The notes under the pieces: generated by a model
The model's input: only the letters and a program-made list of their open reading frames with translations
Databases searched by the model: none
What the model was told of the DNA's origin: nothing
NCBI GenBank assembly: GCA_018398805.1
Contig: JAGFBZ010000865.1
Location: 1,054,001 to 1,118,000, forward strand
DNA: 64,000 nucleotides
Reading direction: 5' to 3'
DNA from: Hirundichthys speculiger
Taxonomy: Eukaryota; Chordata; Actinopteri; Beloniformes; Exocoetidae
Program-made: the position numbers and the translations under genes
Part shown: one piece after another, positions 1-12,500 of the stretch
Layout: each line of letters begins with the position of its first letter
Numbering within the stretch: position 1 is the stretch's first letter

Positions 1-434
1 AAATGAATAGAAACTACTCCAGAAACTAGCCATTACAGGGAAAAGTGAGATTTTTCTGCCTCAAAATGCACTGACGCTTTTTTGATTTCCTGATGAACGT
101 TTTCAGTGAGTGTACCAGACCAGGACTAGTTTCTGGAGGTATTTCTGAACAGTTAGATTTGTTTTCTGGGTCTCACCTGGAGAACGAGCCCCATGGATGC
201 CTCCATTGTGGTTCTCACTGATGGAGAAGTCCAAAGACGTACGTGGTTTTGGGATAAACTCTTTCCTTGGTTTGTTAGAGGTGTCCCTTATGCTGCAAAG
301 ACAAAGAAAAGCAATCTCTCAGAGCACAGATGGCCGTTCTCGTCAAAGTTCTGTTGCTTTGGCATTGTAAATAACTGCTCACTGTTCTGAAAACAACGTT
401 ACGTGACAAAAAGTGAAGGTGCATCAGTACTGAC
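1..434 (-). other. sh3gl2: start of sh3gl2 intron 7
   Basis: I see no linker or SH3 exon here on either strand. The short open frames lack family motifs. Confidence 0.6.
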
Positions 435-538
435 CGTTCGTCGATTTTACTGGAGAGCTGTGTGAGGATCTCAGCAGACCGGGTGTGATACTCCACCTGA
501 GCATGGACCAATGCAGCCAGCTGGCTCACCTGTTCAAT
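435..538 (-). CDS. sh3gl2: sh3gl2 exon 7 (last exon in the window)
   Basis: 104 nt, entered in phase 0 and left in phase 2. It reads [20 protein letters not shown] and ends at KIDER, the last BAR helix. The acceptor is TTGGTAG and the donor is ACG|GTCAGT. The proline-rich linker and SH3 exons that should follow are not found in bases 1-434, so the gene continues off the left edge. Confidence 0.94.
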
Positions 539-3500
539 CTACCAACACACAAGGAAAGGATGTACTAAAATACAGTTGCACTGAATAGAGCTTTGTGTTT
601 GTTCTAAGCATCACATTCACAAGACACATAAATATTCAGCAAATGTGACTTTTTTATTGCATAGAAAACTGATTTATTCAGCTCATGTTTGATTCCACTG
701 TCAGACGCATTAGAAATACAACTCAACTTCAGTGCTCAGCCTGTCTAGGCTCATAAAAAGGAGACATAAAAAACTTCATTAAAAAATATATAAATAAAGA
801 CTGTAGCACTAGGTGTGAGGCGGGTTAGCCCGTGATTGCTAATGACATGCTGAGTCAGTAGTACACATGGGTTGCTGGATTAGACATGGATTGCTTTTCA
901 TTTACCATCACCAACGTATCAGCTACTACCCCATAGCTCACCAGATTGGTGGCTGCCTTCAGAAAGGACACAACCTCCACCAGCTTCTCATGAGTCTTGA
1001 TTTTGTCCTATGTCCTGTGCTACAATTTGTCAACAAAAATCAGTTTTCTTTGCCTCCTCCCGAGAACTTCAACTTCAATGAGATTGTTCTCATAACCAGT
1101 AAGAGCCAATATGAGTCTCTAACCAGTGTTGACTGCTTTTTCACGTATTTTGTTAAACGTGCCGGACACCCTCCTTCTCAAGAAGGCAATTTAGAGTCAT
1201 AGCTGAAGCACAGCAGAGAGGGAGTAGGAATAACCTGCAAGTTGATTTTGTCTTGTTTCTTTCCAAGGTTAACCAGTTCTGTTTCAGAATCAAGAAGATC
1301 AAGTAGGAAAAGAAAATAGACTAATACAGAAGGAGTCAATCTCAGTCATTTTTGACCCACTCTAAGTGTGTGGTGATACATTTCTCTGCTGAGACCCTTC
1401 TGTTTGCTTGTATTTTGAGGTTGTTCAGGAGATACAACTGTTGGGCCAAAATATCCATGTCCACACAGCAAAGTGTGAACAATGGAATATTTTCCCAGTT
1501 TTTTTTAAAAGATACAGTCTGGCTGTGTGTATGTCCTACTATTGATTTTCTTTTCTTCCCTTTTTCTGCTAAAACTGCAGCATATAAGGTCACATATTGT
1601 TGAATTAAAATCATGTAAATGCAATGGCATCAATGCGTTTATAAAGGGGAATAGAAGAGGATAAAGTGAGTGAACCGCTTGGAACAGCAAACAAATGAAT
1701 ATGAAAAGCTGACCCAATAATTCTTGACGTAGGGAGATCTGAGACAGGTGTAGCTATTATAATACTTACATCACTCTCCAACAGGTTGAACATGCTCTGC
1801 TCTGCAATCTCCTTGGAGTCATCAAATTTCTCAAGTGCTTGTTTGATCTCGTCATCTGTCACTTTGCCTTGACGTTTCTTCTTATAATCAAAGTCCAGAC
1901 GGCGACCCTCCATTTTCTTCAGGTGATGCTGCAAAAGACGACTAGATAGTAAATACAAATCCTCAACTCAATGATGATTTGAGCAGACCCACCCCAACCC
2001 CTCCACCCCCTTTGTGTATGAAAGTTTAACGCTTGTACCTGAATCTCCCTGAGATCTTTTTCATGGAGGTTCTGCATTGGATCAATGAAATTCTGCTTCA
2101 CCTCCATGTCCAGAGCATCCTTTGACCTCACCAAGCTCACGCATGGCATCTCCAACATCAACCAGAGCAAGACCTGGGAAAAAAGAGAAAACATATAGCC
2201 ACTGAGAAATGCATGAATTACACCTTTGGAACACAAAGAAAATTTTTTCTCATTTTCAGTAAAATGGTATTTATTTAAATCTGCAGGTAGAAGTCGGGTA
2301 ATTCTCTTCTAATAACAATTTAAAGCTATCACTTGTCCTGAAGGTATCCACACTGCAAAAGAGACTCATGCCAGTGTTGCTGCCTCTGTGAAGGAATAAA
2401 ATGTTGCCACTGTGTTTGTGCATAGCTTTAAAAACAAACAAACAAAAAAACAAACAAAAAAAAACAAGTACTTGTGTGTCACAGTTTTTTTCTAGAAAAG
2501 TTTTGTGCTTTTAACTCACCAAAGTGAGATTCCTCTCCAAGCTCCCTGCCAAACCTCTGCATAGACTCCCCCAGGATGACCTCGGTCTGTGTGTAGCCGG
2601 GCCCCTTCTCCTGGCCCCGGATACGTGACATGGAGTTCATCATGCTCATCTTGGCTCTGGTGGCTGTAAAGACAAAACACTGATGAAACAAAACACCTCA
2701 GGATCCAACACATGACCGTGAGTCACATTTATAGTCCAAACACATCTAAGGTGCTATAGTTGCTAAAGCATTTGTGAATGTCTTTATTTTATAAAGAGAC
2801 ATGAATTTTGGGTGTCAGCATATTAACCAACACCATCAAAGATAAACTGTTAACATTGTGTTTTAAACATCACAGGTGATAAACATGATACTGCTTATAA
2901 CCTTATTTGTGGTTGTTGTAATTTACAACATCATTGCATGTGGGAAACAGATACAAAATCACCAAATAATCTTTTTCCTTCACATTAAAGCCACTCTAAT
3001 TTCAGCGTGTAATTTTACTGACTTTTATCAACAGATTATGGAAACTAATTTCCCTTCACAAAATAAATATGTGGAGAACGATGCTATCCAGTCAGGTCAT
3101 GACAATATGACTGATCTTAAACCTCCTAAATGATGAAAAGCAGATTATTACCCAGGAATAATTTAAAATATAAATGTAGTACGGCTGTAGTTAACAGTTT
3201 GGTCATCCCTCAACAAATAATGAAAAAAACAAAAACAAAACAAAACTCAATGACAGCACTGTGTGTATTTTTGAAGTACATGAAGTACATAGGTGGACTT
3301 TTTTTTTAATGCTTAATGCTCTTCACCCTCTGTTTTGTTGATTAAAAACATTTAGCTATGATCATGATGTGTGTGAGAGTTTGAGCTGCCTTCCACACAT
3401 AACGTCTAAGATTTGTCATTGGCTGTCCTTGGTCAAGAATTACAATTTTAAACTGACAGTTCAAAGAGTAATAAATCCCTTGACTCTTCAGCCCTGTGGT

Positions 3501-6500
3501 AACAAATGTGCAAATTTTTGAAAATATTTTTTCTAATATTTTCACCCTCTTAAAAAACATGAGACTTCCAAAAATAATAAGAAAAAGCAATCAAGTGATC
3601 TCAGCTGGTTTAGATACCTGGGTTTGGCTGCAGATACTCAGTGGTCTTGGTCATGATGTCCAGCACTGCTCGGGCCGTGGTGTCCACCCTCTGTGAGCCC
3701 CAGCACAGACCAACAGGTAAAAGAGGACAGATAAACATTGTATTGAAATAAGGTTTAAGAGAGTGTGAATATACAAACACACACATGTTTTGAAAAATGA
3801 TAAAAATGTCATTGTGGGCATGGATGCTGTCAGTACACTGCAACAACATTACAGCTAACAAAAGAAAATTAGTCAATGTCCGGCATGAGGCAAAGATGCT
3901 AGAATTTTCTGGAAAATAAGATTTTATTTTTTTCTTTTGATGTAGACCTTGCATATCAAAGAAGCCTTATGGTTAAAACAAACAAACAAACAAACAAACA
4001 AACAAACAAACAAAATAGGGAATTGATTTGCAAAAATGCAACTCACTAGTTTTGGGAAAAGCTGAATTGGAAAGTTCCCCATCTTTACACTGGACAATGG
4101 TGCATCAAATATGTTTACTCATACAAAGATTTCATGATCGATGAACACAGCAACAACATCTAGAACATAAACAGAGAAAATAAGTTCAGACTTGCCTTTT
4201 CCATTTCAGTGAAGTCATCATCGAGCTTCGTCCCTTCTGCTCCTCCAACCTTCTCACTCACCCTCTGCAAAATAAAATAATAATAAAAAAAAATCATCAG
4301 CTTGCTAAATCATAAATGTTGCAGAAAGTTCAGGAGTCAAAGTTATCCACAGTGACTCTTGAAGCTGCAGAAATGACATAGGTCCATGTGCATACAAAGT
4401 AAGAAAAAAGAAATCTCCAATTCCCCCACTCTGTCTGCTTATAGTACTTACAGATCCTACCAACCATGTCGTATCACCATGTAATATAATTAGACACCTT
4501 TAGGGGGCAGCAATCAAACACAATGAGGCCAAGCACAGGCTTTTGAGGGAATGTCACAATGCATGGATGAAGAAATCAGGAAAGCCAAGGTCAGCAGATA
4601 GAAAACAGACTCAGAAACATTTCTGCATTCACATTACAAGCCACATCCAACCGTCCATCCCACACGAGACAAGAGGCTGACTTATATTACCGGGTGTTTT
4701 ATTTCAAATACTGTCACACTCCTGAATTCAGCGAGTAAAAGAGAGATGCGTTATTCAAGCGATAAAGCCCAGATGGATGATCTGTGACAGACAGAGCAGC
4801 AGGGATTTTAAAGCTAAGCCTGTGGCAGCGGTTTGTGCAGTGTCAGACTTTCTGAGGATTGCTGCTCTATGAGTCATCGTAGCAAAGTCTCTTCCAAACG
4901 CACTTGTGAATCAACCTAGTTTTCTACACACACAAACATATTATGCAAATCTACCTGCAAGCTATACTTCCTGTGAGTGATTTCCCCTCGGATTCACCAC
5001 AATGTCTTCACCTAGTTCCCATGGAAACAGGTACAAGTGTTGAGTGCATCCCTCTCCCACAACGTATCATTTATCACACCTGATAATCAAAGACTAATAA
5101 GGAAATATAGAATGAACTCGTTTAGAGTGACATATTATATGAGGACAGTTGTATGTTATAGATATCTCGTTACAGATGCAGAAATGTGTGTGGTGGACAG
5201 ATAACGTAGGCCATGTTTCATGTTTTTCAATGCTGAAAAACTGACAAAGAGAAGGATGGCATCAAAAACAAAATGAGTGAATTCTAATCTTGTCAACGGG
5301 GAGGCCCGTAATATTCAGCTCTTGTCCAATGACAGCCAGGATAGAATCCATTCTCCATGACCTTGAACAGGATGAAGAGGCTATAGAAAATGGATTTATG
5401 GACAGTGGAAAGCCAGGAAGCCACAGTTGGTATGTTATTTCTCCTGCTACGTAGATGGCTAGAAACTCAGACAGATAGCATCCGTGGCTTTCTTCATTTA
5501 CTGGGTTTTCAGGGGAGGAGCAAGTGAATTCATAAAAATGAACTGTTGGTGACTTCTGAGTAAGTGGAACAGTGTCATTGTGCATGCTGCTGCCCATGGC
5601 TGCTGTCACTGCACGTTCAACCCCCAGACTCTTCCAAAGGAGAGAGCAAAGTCAGTGACTATAGTTCTTTGATGGCTGCAAGCTGAGGAGACTGCAATTT
5701 AGTACAGTGAGGGAAGGAAGAGGCACGCCAGGATGCCCTCACTATACCTGGCATGTCACAGCCGATAAGTGAGGGAGTGATGATAGGTTCTGCAACACTC
5801 ACTGACTTACTAGATACACTACGTAAAAGTGACACTATCCAATAACCCAGCTAATGGCCAGTAAACCACTAATGGAAAACCTCCCTCAGGATCACTGTGC
5901 CTTTCTGCATAATGATCTATTTTTGTCCCTCTAATCTGTCTCATTCAGCAAACAGCCTCACCCTTCTCTTTCTCCACCCACCACCCTCTCTTTGCTGCTC
6001 CAACTCCTCTCCCTCAATCTCCCTGCAGGGCAAGGACACAGCAAGGTGAATAGAACAGCAGTGCTGGCAGTGTGAAGCGAACCTTGCAGAGATCTATAAA
6101 ATCCACTTCCGGCTGCTGGGCAATAACAGCAGTGATGTAGATGATGTGTAAGCTGTGACGTCACAGCTTGCAAAACTGAAGACAGTCACGAACAGCGTGA
6201 GAGTGAGAGCACATGCACATGATGCTGCGTCATGATTCCTACAAACAAGACACAATCTCAATTCACAGCAAGGATTTTTCTTACTGCAGTCCAGGAGTTC
6301 CTGGGCGAAAAAGAAACAGAAAAAAATACTGTGGATATTTTCTCTTTACGTACAAAGAAATAGGATTACCCACCTTGTCACAATTTTTTTTTTTTGTTTT
6401 TACTAAGCCAAAACAGAAAGAAAAAGAATTGTCTCTCTTATCTCAAAACTATTTTAGATGCCACATATTCTTGCTGTATGATCTGAAAATCAAATTAAAG

Positions 6501-9500
6501 ATGGGCTCACTTGTCATCAGATGCACAAAAAACATACTGCAGGTACATAAAAGTACGACAATCAAGCAAGCAAAATATGTAGGTATTTGAGAATAGGTAT
6601 GTTCTATATTACAATAAAATAATATATGCAGGAGGGGCAGAAAGTCTCTGCACTAAAAGAAAAGATCACTAATTCAACCAAGAGTAGTAAAAACATCAAG
6701 TAAGGTAGGACAAGGTTTGTTTAAAAAAAAAAATGGTTAAAGTAATTAGTAGTCATGGCTGCTACTCACTCAGCTAATTTTACTGTATATAACCGTTCTT
6801 CCATATTTTATTCACATTAAGTCCGTTCGCTCTTTTATCAGTGAATGTGTTGCTGTGCTGTCTGCTGAAAACTGCAAACAGTTGTTTTGGGTTCGTATTG
6901 ATAGCAATGGCTAGCAGCAGCAATGGCTAGTCTGACATTCAGAAAGGTTCATTTTCTGACTTTGCAACTGGAATGTGATCTGTTAAGGTGTGACATCAAT
7001 CCAAGTTCCAACCTCCGAGGTAAATGGAACACACAATCAAAATAACATTTCCACTGAGTGTGACAGCTGGCTGGGATTTTAAACATGCTTAAACACACGC
7101 ACAGTTGACATTGCTTTGGCCTTTTACTTTCAGCCTATCATTATATGAGACAATAATGAAGAATTCGATTGGCGTTGCTTCACTTTGCAAGTTCCTCGCT
7201 GCAGGAGGAATGCAACCTCCTTAAATTATTTAATATGTCATGAAGATTTATGATGCATCATTTAATTCCAAGATGCAAAATACATTTACTAGTGTTTAGA
7301 GGTACTGTATTCAGATTATTTACTTGATTAAATGTACCAATACCACGACAGAGAGGAAATACTTCCTAACAAGTTACATTTCTGCATACAAAGTACAAAC
7401 TGTGACAGCTAAATAATGAATACTCAGCAGAGATTTAAGGAACTACTCCCTTTAAATTAAGGATTTCATCCATCATCATACTGTTATTTCCCCTGGCGTC
7501 TTTGAAATGTTCCTGAAACAACAGCACAACCGTTTGCTTAGATCAAGGGCTGCCTCATCTGTGGGGTGTCAAAATTTACTTTTTGAAGAACATAGCTGCC
7601 CACACAGACTTATGGAAACAGTCTTGGCAAACACAGCGATAGTGTTTAAACAGCAGGAACCTCACACCTGTGTAAAACAAGCTTAGCTAATACTATTAAA
7701 AGGCTGAGACACACTCTGACACAGATAGCATCTTGTTGCTTTTAAACACAAGTCCGGGATTAGATTACGCTGCTCCTTCCAGAACGCAATGTGATGAGTA
7801 CTGCAGCATCACACCTGTACTGTACATATATGATAAACCTGAGGTTATGATGTCAGTTTATGTAACCTCATATATGAACATCTGCTTAAACTCTATTGAA
7901 CAAACATTGATTAAAGACAGGTGCAGTCTCATACTTTGATGTTTAAAAAGCAGTTGTTAAAGTGGACTTTCTGGTTTTAACTGCTTTGAAGCATGACATT
8001 TATAGAGGGACAAAAAAAATAAATAAAAACAGAAAAAACAAACAAACAATGATTTCAACTCACTTTCACAAGAAAATGTGTTGTCATTGGATTCATTTAT
8101 CCACATGTCCACAATGTAATAGTGTCACAAAAAGCGCTCAGAACTTGGGAGATGATAAAATGCATTCTTCCTGTTATTTTCTGCAGGGCAGCATTCATGC
8201 AACTCAACCTTTCACTATCACTATCACTGTCATTATTACTTCAACCAAACCACCGTGTTTTGGTCAAACTGGTGTAACTGGTATGACAAAAGCACACCAA
8301 ATGTCAAGTCAGTTATACTGATATTTCAGTTTGTTATTTCATGTTACATAACCTGTATAGTTGTTCTCATAATACATATTTTCCTGATGTCTTTTCTTTT
8401 TAGTATGTTGTGTCTTAAACGTTGCTGCTGTGGCACAAAACTATGAATCTATGTATCTATCTATATCAGTGCAGCACTCCATCAAACATAAAGAATTACA
8501 TAACGTAATATATCTAAGTCAACATCTGATAGCATCTTCCTTTTGCCCATTTATCACGTGTCTGGCAGGTTTCATGAACTTGTGCTTGGTTTTGTGTAGT
8601 AAGAAACATTAGCACAAATATAAAAGTACAGTTTAGGTTGATGGTAAAATTTTACGTTTGGAAGAATGAAACTGAAATAAATAATGTCAGCGCAACATGA
8701 ACGTCTGTACACAGTTTCACAGAAACTCATGTAAAACACATGGATGTATTCCAGGCTGCAGTCTAAATGAACATACCTTGGTCAAAACACCACAGAGATA
8801 GCATGCAGCATGATCTGAACTTAAGTGGAGCTAAACGTGGGGAACCTGAATAGTCTGTGATGTCATAGAGCCCTACACATCTCAACTGCTCACCAATTGA
8901 AAATGTTTTTTTTTTTTTTTAAGTAATATGTCCCTTTTAAAAACACGGCTTCAGTCACATGGTCCCCAATGTGAAGTGCACAAGGAGCGTGCTGCCTCTG
9001 TTGACACCTCCCCTCCTCATTTCCTGCTCACCAGTCTAATCCCTGCCGGGCACACGGAGGTCCCTGCTTTAAATACGCCCAGGCTGGAAGAGAGAGATTA
9101 AAAACGACAGGAGTGATTAGTGTGGCTGTCAGGAGGACAGCCCCTGATGCTAGACAATAACAGGGTGATCTGACTCTTCTTGAGGGCATTAAAAAACTTG
9201 ACTCTACTTGTCTCCTCTGGGATGGGCCCTGAGTTTTAGGGCCACCTTGATTAACAGCAATCTTATTCTTGTACAAATGTGGCTTTGTTCTCTAAGATTA
9301 ATTCTTATGTTTTTTTCTTATAAAACCATTATTTGATTCTCACAATCCCCATGACATGTAAAATCATAACTTTATTCTTATCGTGGCTTTATCACTTCCC
9401 CGTCTGTCTTCACACCTCCACACACCCTCAGGTTATCACTGTTCTGGTTGTCGTGGTTCTGATGCTGTGACTCAACAATGTGTCTGACTGGATTCACCTG

Positions 9501-12500
9501 TCCTCCATGGTTAAACCCTGACCTCGCCTGACCAGGATGACTGAGGACATAACAGCAGGAAGTCCACGCTGTGGCTGCATATTAATTGCCTTAATTAGTA
9601 ACAAACCTGTAATCGTACTGGCTGTTCCGAGAATAGAGCTGCACTCTGGTGGAATCAGGGAAAATCCTTACGTTGCTCTTAAATCAGGGTGTTTAGAGTC
9701 AGCGTGGGGGTGGCTGCTCCCTAAATCTACAGCTGCTTCAGGATAACAGTAATCCCGCAGATCACCGAGGCCAGCGGCGACATTAGTGAGGAGAAAATAC
9801 AACCATGCAGCTGGTTGAGAGGTTAACAAAAATACAAAGAAAAAAAATAAAAAGGACAGCAGTCTCACAAGCCACATCGGGACTCAAAGCAGTGCCTTGG
9901 ATTAGCTGCTCAGCTCAGTCCTTTCAGTCTGATGGCAGGCTGATGGGACAAATGCCGTGAGAGCTACATCCTTCTCTGTCCAAACCAGCATCAGTCTGCT
10001 GGTTGGCCAAGTTGCTTCACTAACCTCTGTCCTCTCTGAGTTTGTGGCCTGTGGCAATTATAATCTGATTTGTAAGCTTGTGCTTGGCTCTTATGTAACA
10101 GGGATGAGTCTGGAGCTGGAGAGAGGTGTGCGCACACTCCCATCCCTCTGTCGTGCTCAGTAAATGGAGGAGGGGGAGTAAGGATGGTGATGGGTGAGAA
10201 CCAGCTGGCGCCGCGTGTGTGGGGAAAGCGTGCCAGGGTTTGAGCACTGCGATGCAGGATGATGAAACAAAGATGGATCATTAGAAGCGGCACACGTGAT
10301 ACAAGCTATGACGAGAATAGTATGACTGGATTCAGTATGTTTAAATCCACGTATGAACGCTGATTTATTTGGGTTGTGTGTCCACGCTATGGCTGCTTCT
10401 TTCAGAAAAACGGAGGGCTGTGTATTTTTGACTGTCTCTTTCTCTGTGCTCCGCTGGCTAGACCACCTACAGGTCTACCCAGGAATAATGAGAAGGTGTG
10501 AAAGACTCGCTGTGTGCTGCTTTCTTGTTTTTTCTTTTGTTGTTTTTTAAAATATCCTTATGGAATAGTTTTCCAAAAAAAAATCCCCTCATTTGTGTTT
10601 TTTGTCTGTTGAATCTCTCATCCTTACTCAAGCTTATTTTTTATTTGTTCTTGTCTTTTTCACCCTCTTCTGTGTCTGTGGAGCCTTTTATCAGGTATTG
10701 GCCAATGACTGTACTCAGTGCTCATTAAAATTTCTTACTTTGCTACAGTTGTGTAACTGTGCAAAGTAGGGTGCAGGGTGAATTAGTATAATATATTACT
10801 AAAGAGCTGGGATAGGCTCCAGCAGATTCCTGTGACCCTGCATAGGACTAAACAGTTATGATGGATGGATGGATTATCTTATGACATAATTGAACATTGT
10901 GGCTCGTAATTGAAAGTGAAAGCTTTATAGTAATTTTTTAAATTTTCATTTTCAAGAAAAGCCAGATTTAATATTTAAAAATGGACAATGACCAACAATG
11001 CTTTCTGATATGTAAAACGTCATCAGTCTAAAAGAACTATTCTGTTGTGGGTAATGAATGCTGTGATATAAAACAGAAGCAGCGGACTGTATAAAATCCA
11101 AACAAGTGCCTAAATGGGTCGTACACAGAATCTGCACACTCTCTCAACACTTCTGTTTTATTTGACGAGCTCTTTTTAGACATGTAATTTAATAATGTGA
11201 TGGCAGCAGAACATGTCAGTGACATGCAGCCTGTTAGTATTTTTTCATCACTTTTAGCACAGTACAAGTCTGAACCAGACAGCCACTTACAAGTAGGAGT
11301 GAGTTAATCTGGCACATGATCTGCTTTCCAGAGCAATCCAACAGAATCCACTGCCTCATTCAATTAAAACATGACAGTGATAACCAAACTTTCCTGCTTC
11401 CTGGTTTTACATCCAATTATAAAGTGAGACACCTGATGTGTTTATCACCAAAACGGAGTCATGTGAAGGAAAAGAAAAAGAGGATTTTTTTTCTGAATTT
11501 GCTCTGACACACATAGCAGACCGTGGGTAGACTTCAGTGAAGACAGTGAACCCAGGTGAAGTTAAAGATAATGGTTTTCCACAGTTGACAACCACAAGAG
11601 ACTTACTGTATTTGCAATAAAACCCTCCCAAGTAGGACACTGATAAGAGTTTTTAATCACACAACCTGTTCGAGAAGCTTACACGCGTAGTAAAGTGTGA
11701 TATATTTAACTGAATGACATACAGGCATAAATGTCCTATTAGACATTTTTAATGTTGGCATGATTCACCTCAGCTGCGATCCTCTATGATCTTCTGGAAA
11801 TGTTAAACATTCTTCTCCTCTCCAACCTAAATGGAAAAGCTGGCCTACAAACCTGCATAAATTTTATTTTTCACTTTCCAGTCAGTCCAGTCCAGCCACG
11901 GAGAAATTTTTATCAGTTGATTTTGGACAACAGTCCACTGATTGTAAAAGTTTTTAATAATTTAGGAGTACTTGGAACAAACTTTTGATTCTATTTGCAG
12001 GTAGGACACAAATCTTGACTGCTTTGTAGAAACCTCTCTATATACTGTTTCAAATGTGCTGTTTCATTTGTTTCCCTCATTCTCACCACCCCATTAGAAC
12101 AAAATGTAGTAAAGATCTGACCCTGACATTTTTCAGATGAAATTATTTAAGCGGCAGATTGTGGTTCAAATGCTCTTAACAATGAGAATCTCCTGGTATG
12201 CTTGACTGTGACTTTATCTTTATGTTTCAGAGCTGACACCTCACGTTTCAAAATTTTCTTGGTAGTGAAACCAGAAATGAAGACGGAGGGAGAGGTTTTT
12301 ATGAGAATAGGTAACACTAGTTAAAATCACGGCTTAGCATGAGCTCAGCTAAAAGGGCTCCCTGTGATGACTGAGTTTAGGAGGGCAGGCTCCACCCATT
12401 TACCCATTTCTGGATTAACCAGAGTTAGGCAGAGTTAGCTTCCACCAATATCTCTTCGTCCAGAGTCCTAATGAAAATGGCTTCAAATCAGCTTTTCAGA

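Larger units (their letters stand above)
2664..4195 (-). other. sh3gl2: sh3gl2 introns 2 and 3, with a CAAA tandem repeat
   Basis: This is non-coding except for exon 3 at 3618-3690. About ten copies of a CAAA unit lie near 3974-4013. Nothing else is recognised. Confidence 0.5.

Noticed and set aside
5262..5609. 115-codon minus-strand frame in sh3gl2 intron 1
   Set aside because: No splice context, domain or compositional signature; it does not fit the endophilin exon order.
5990..6045. Pyrimidine tract, CAG, 17 bases and GTGAAT resembling a plus-strand microexon
   Set aside because: It is on the strand opposite to the host gene and has no partner exons; probably chance.
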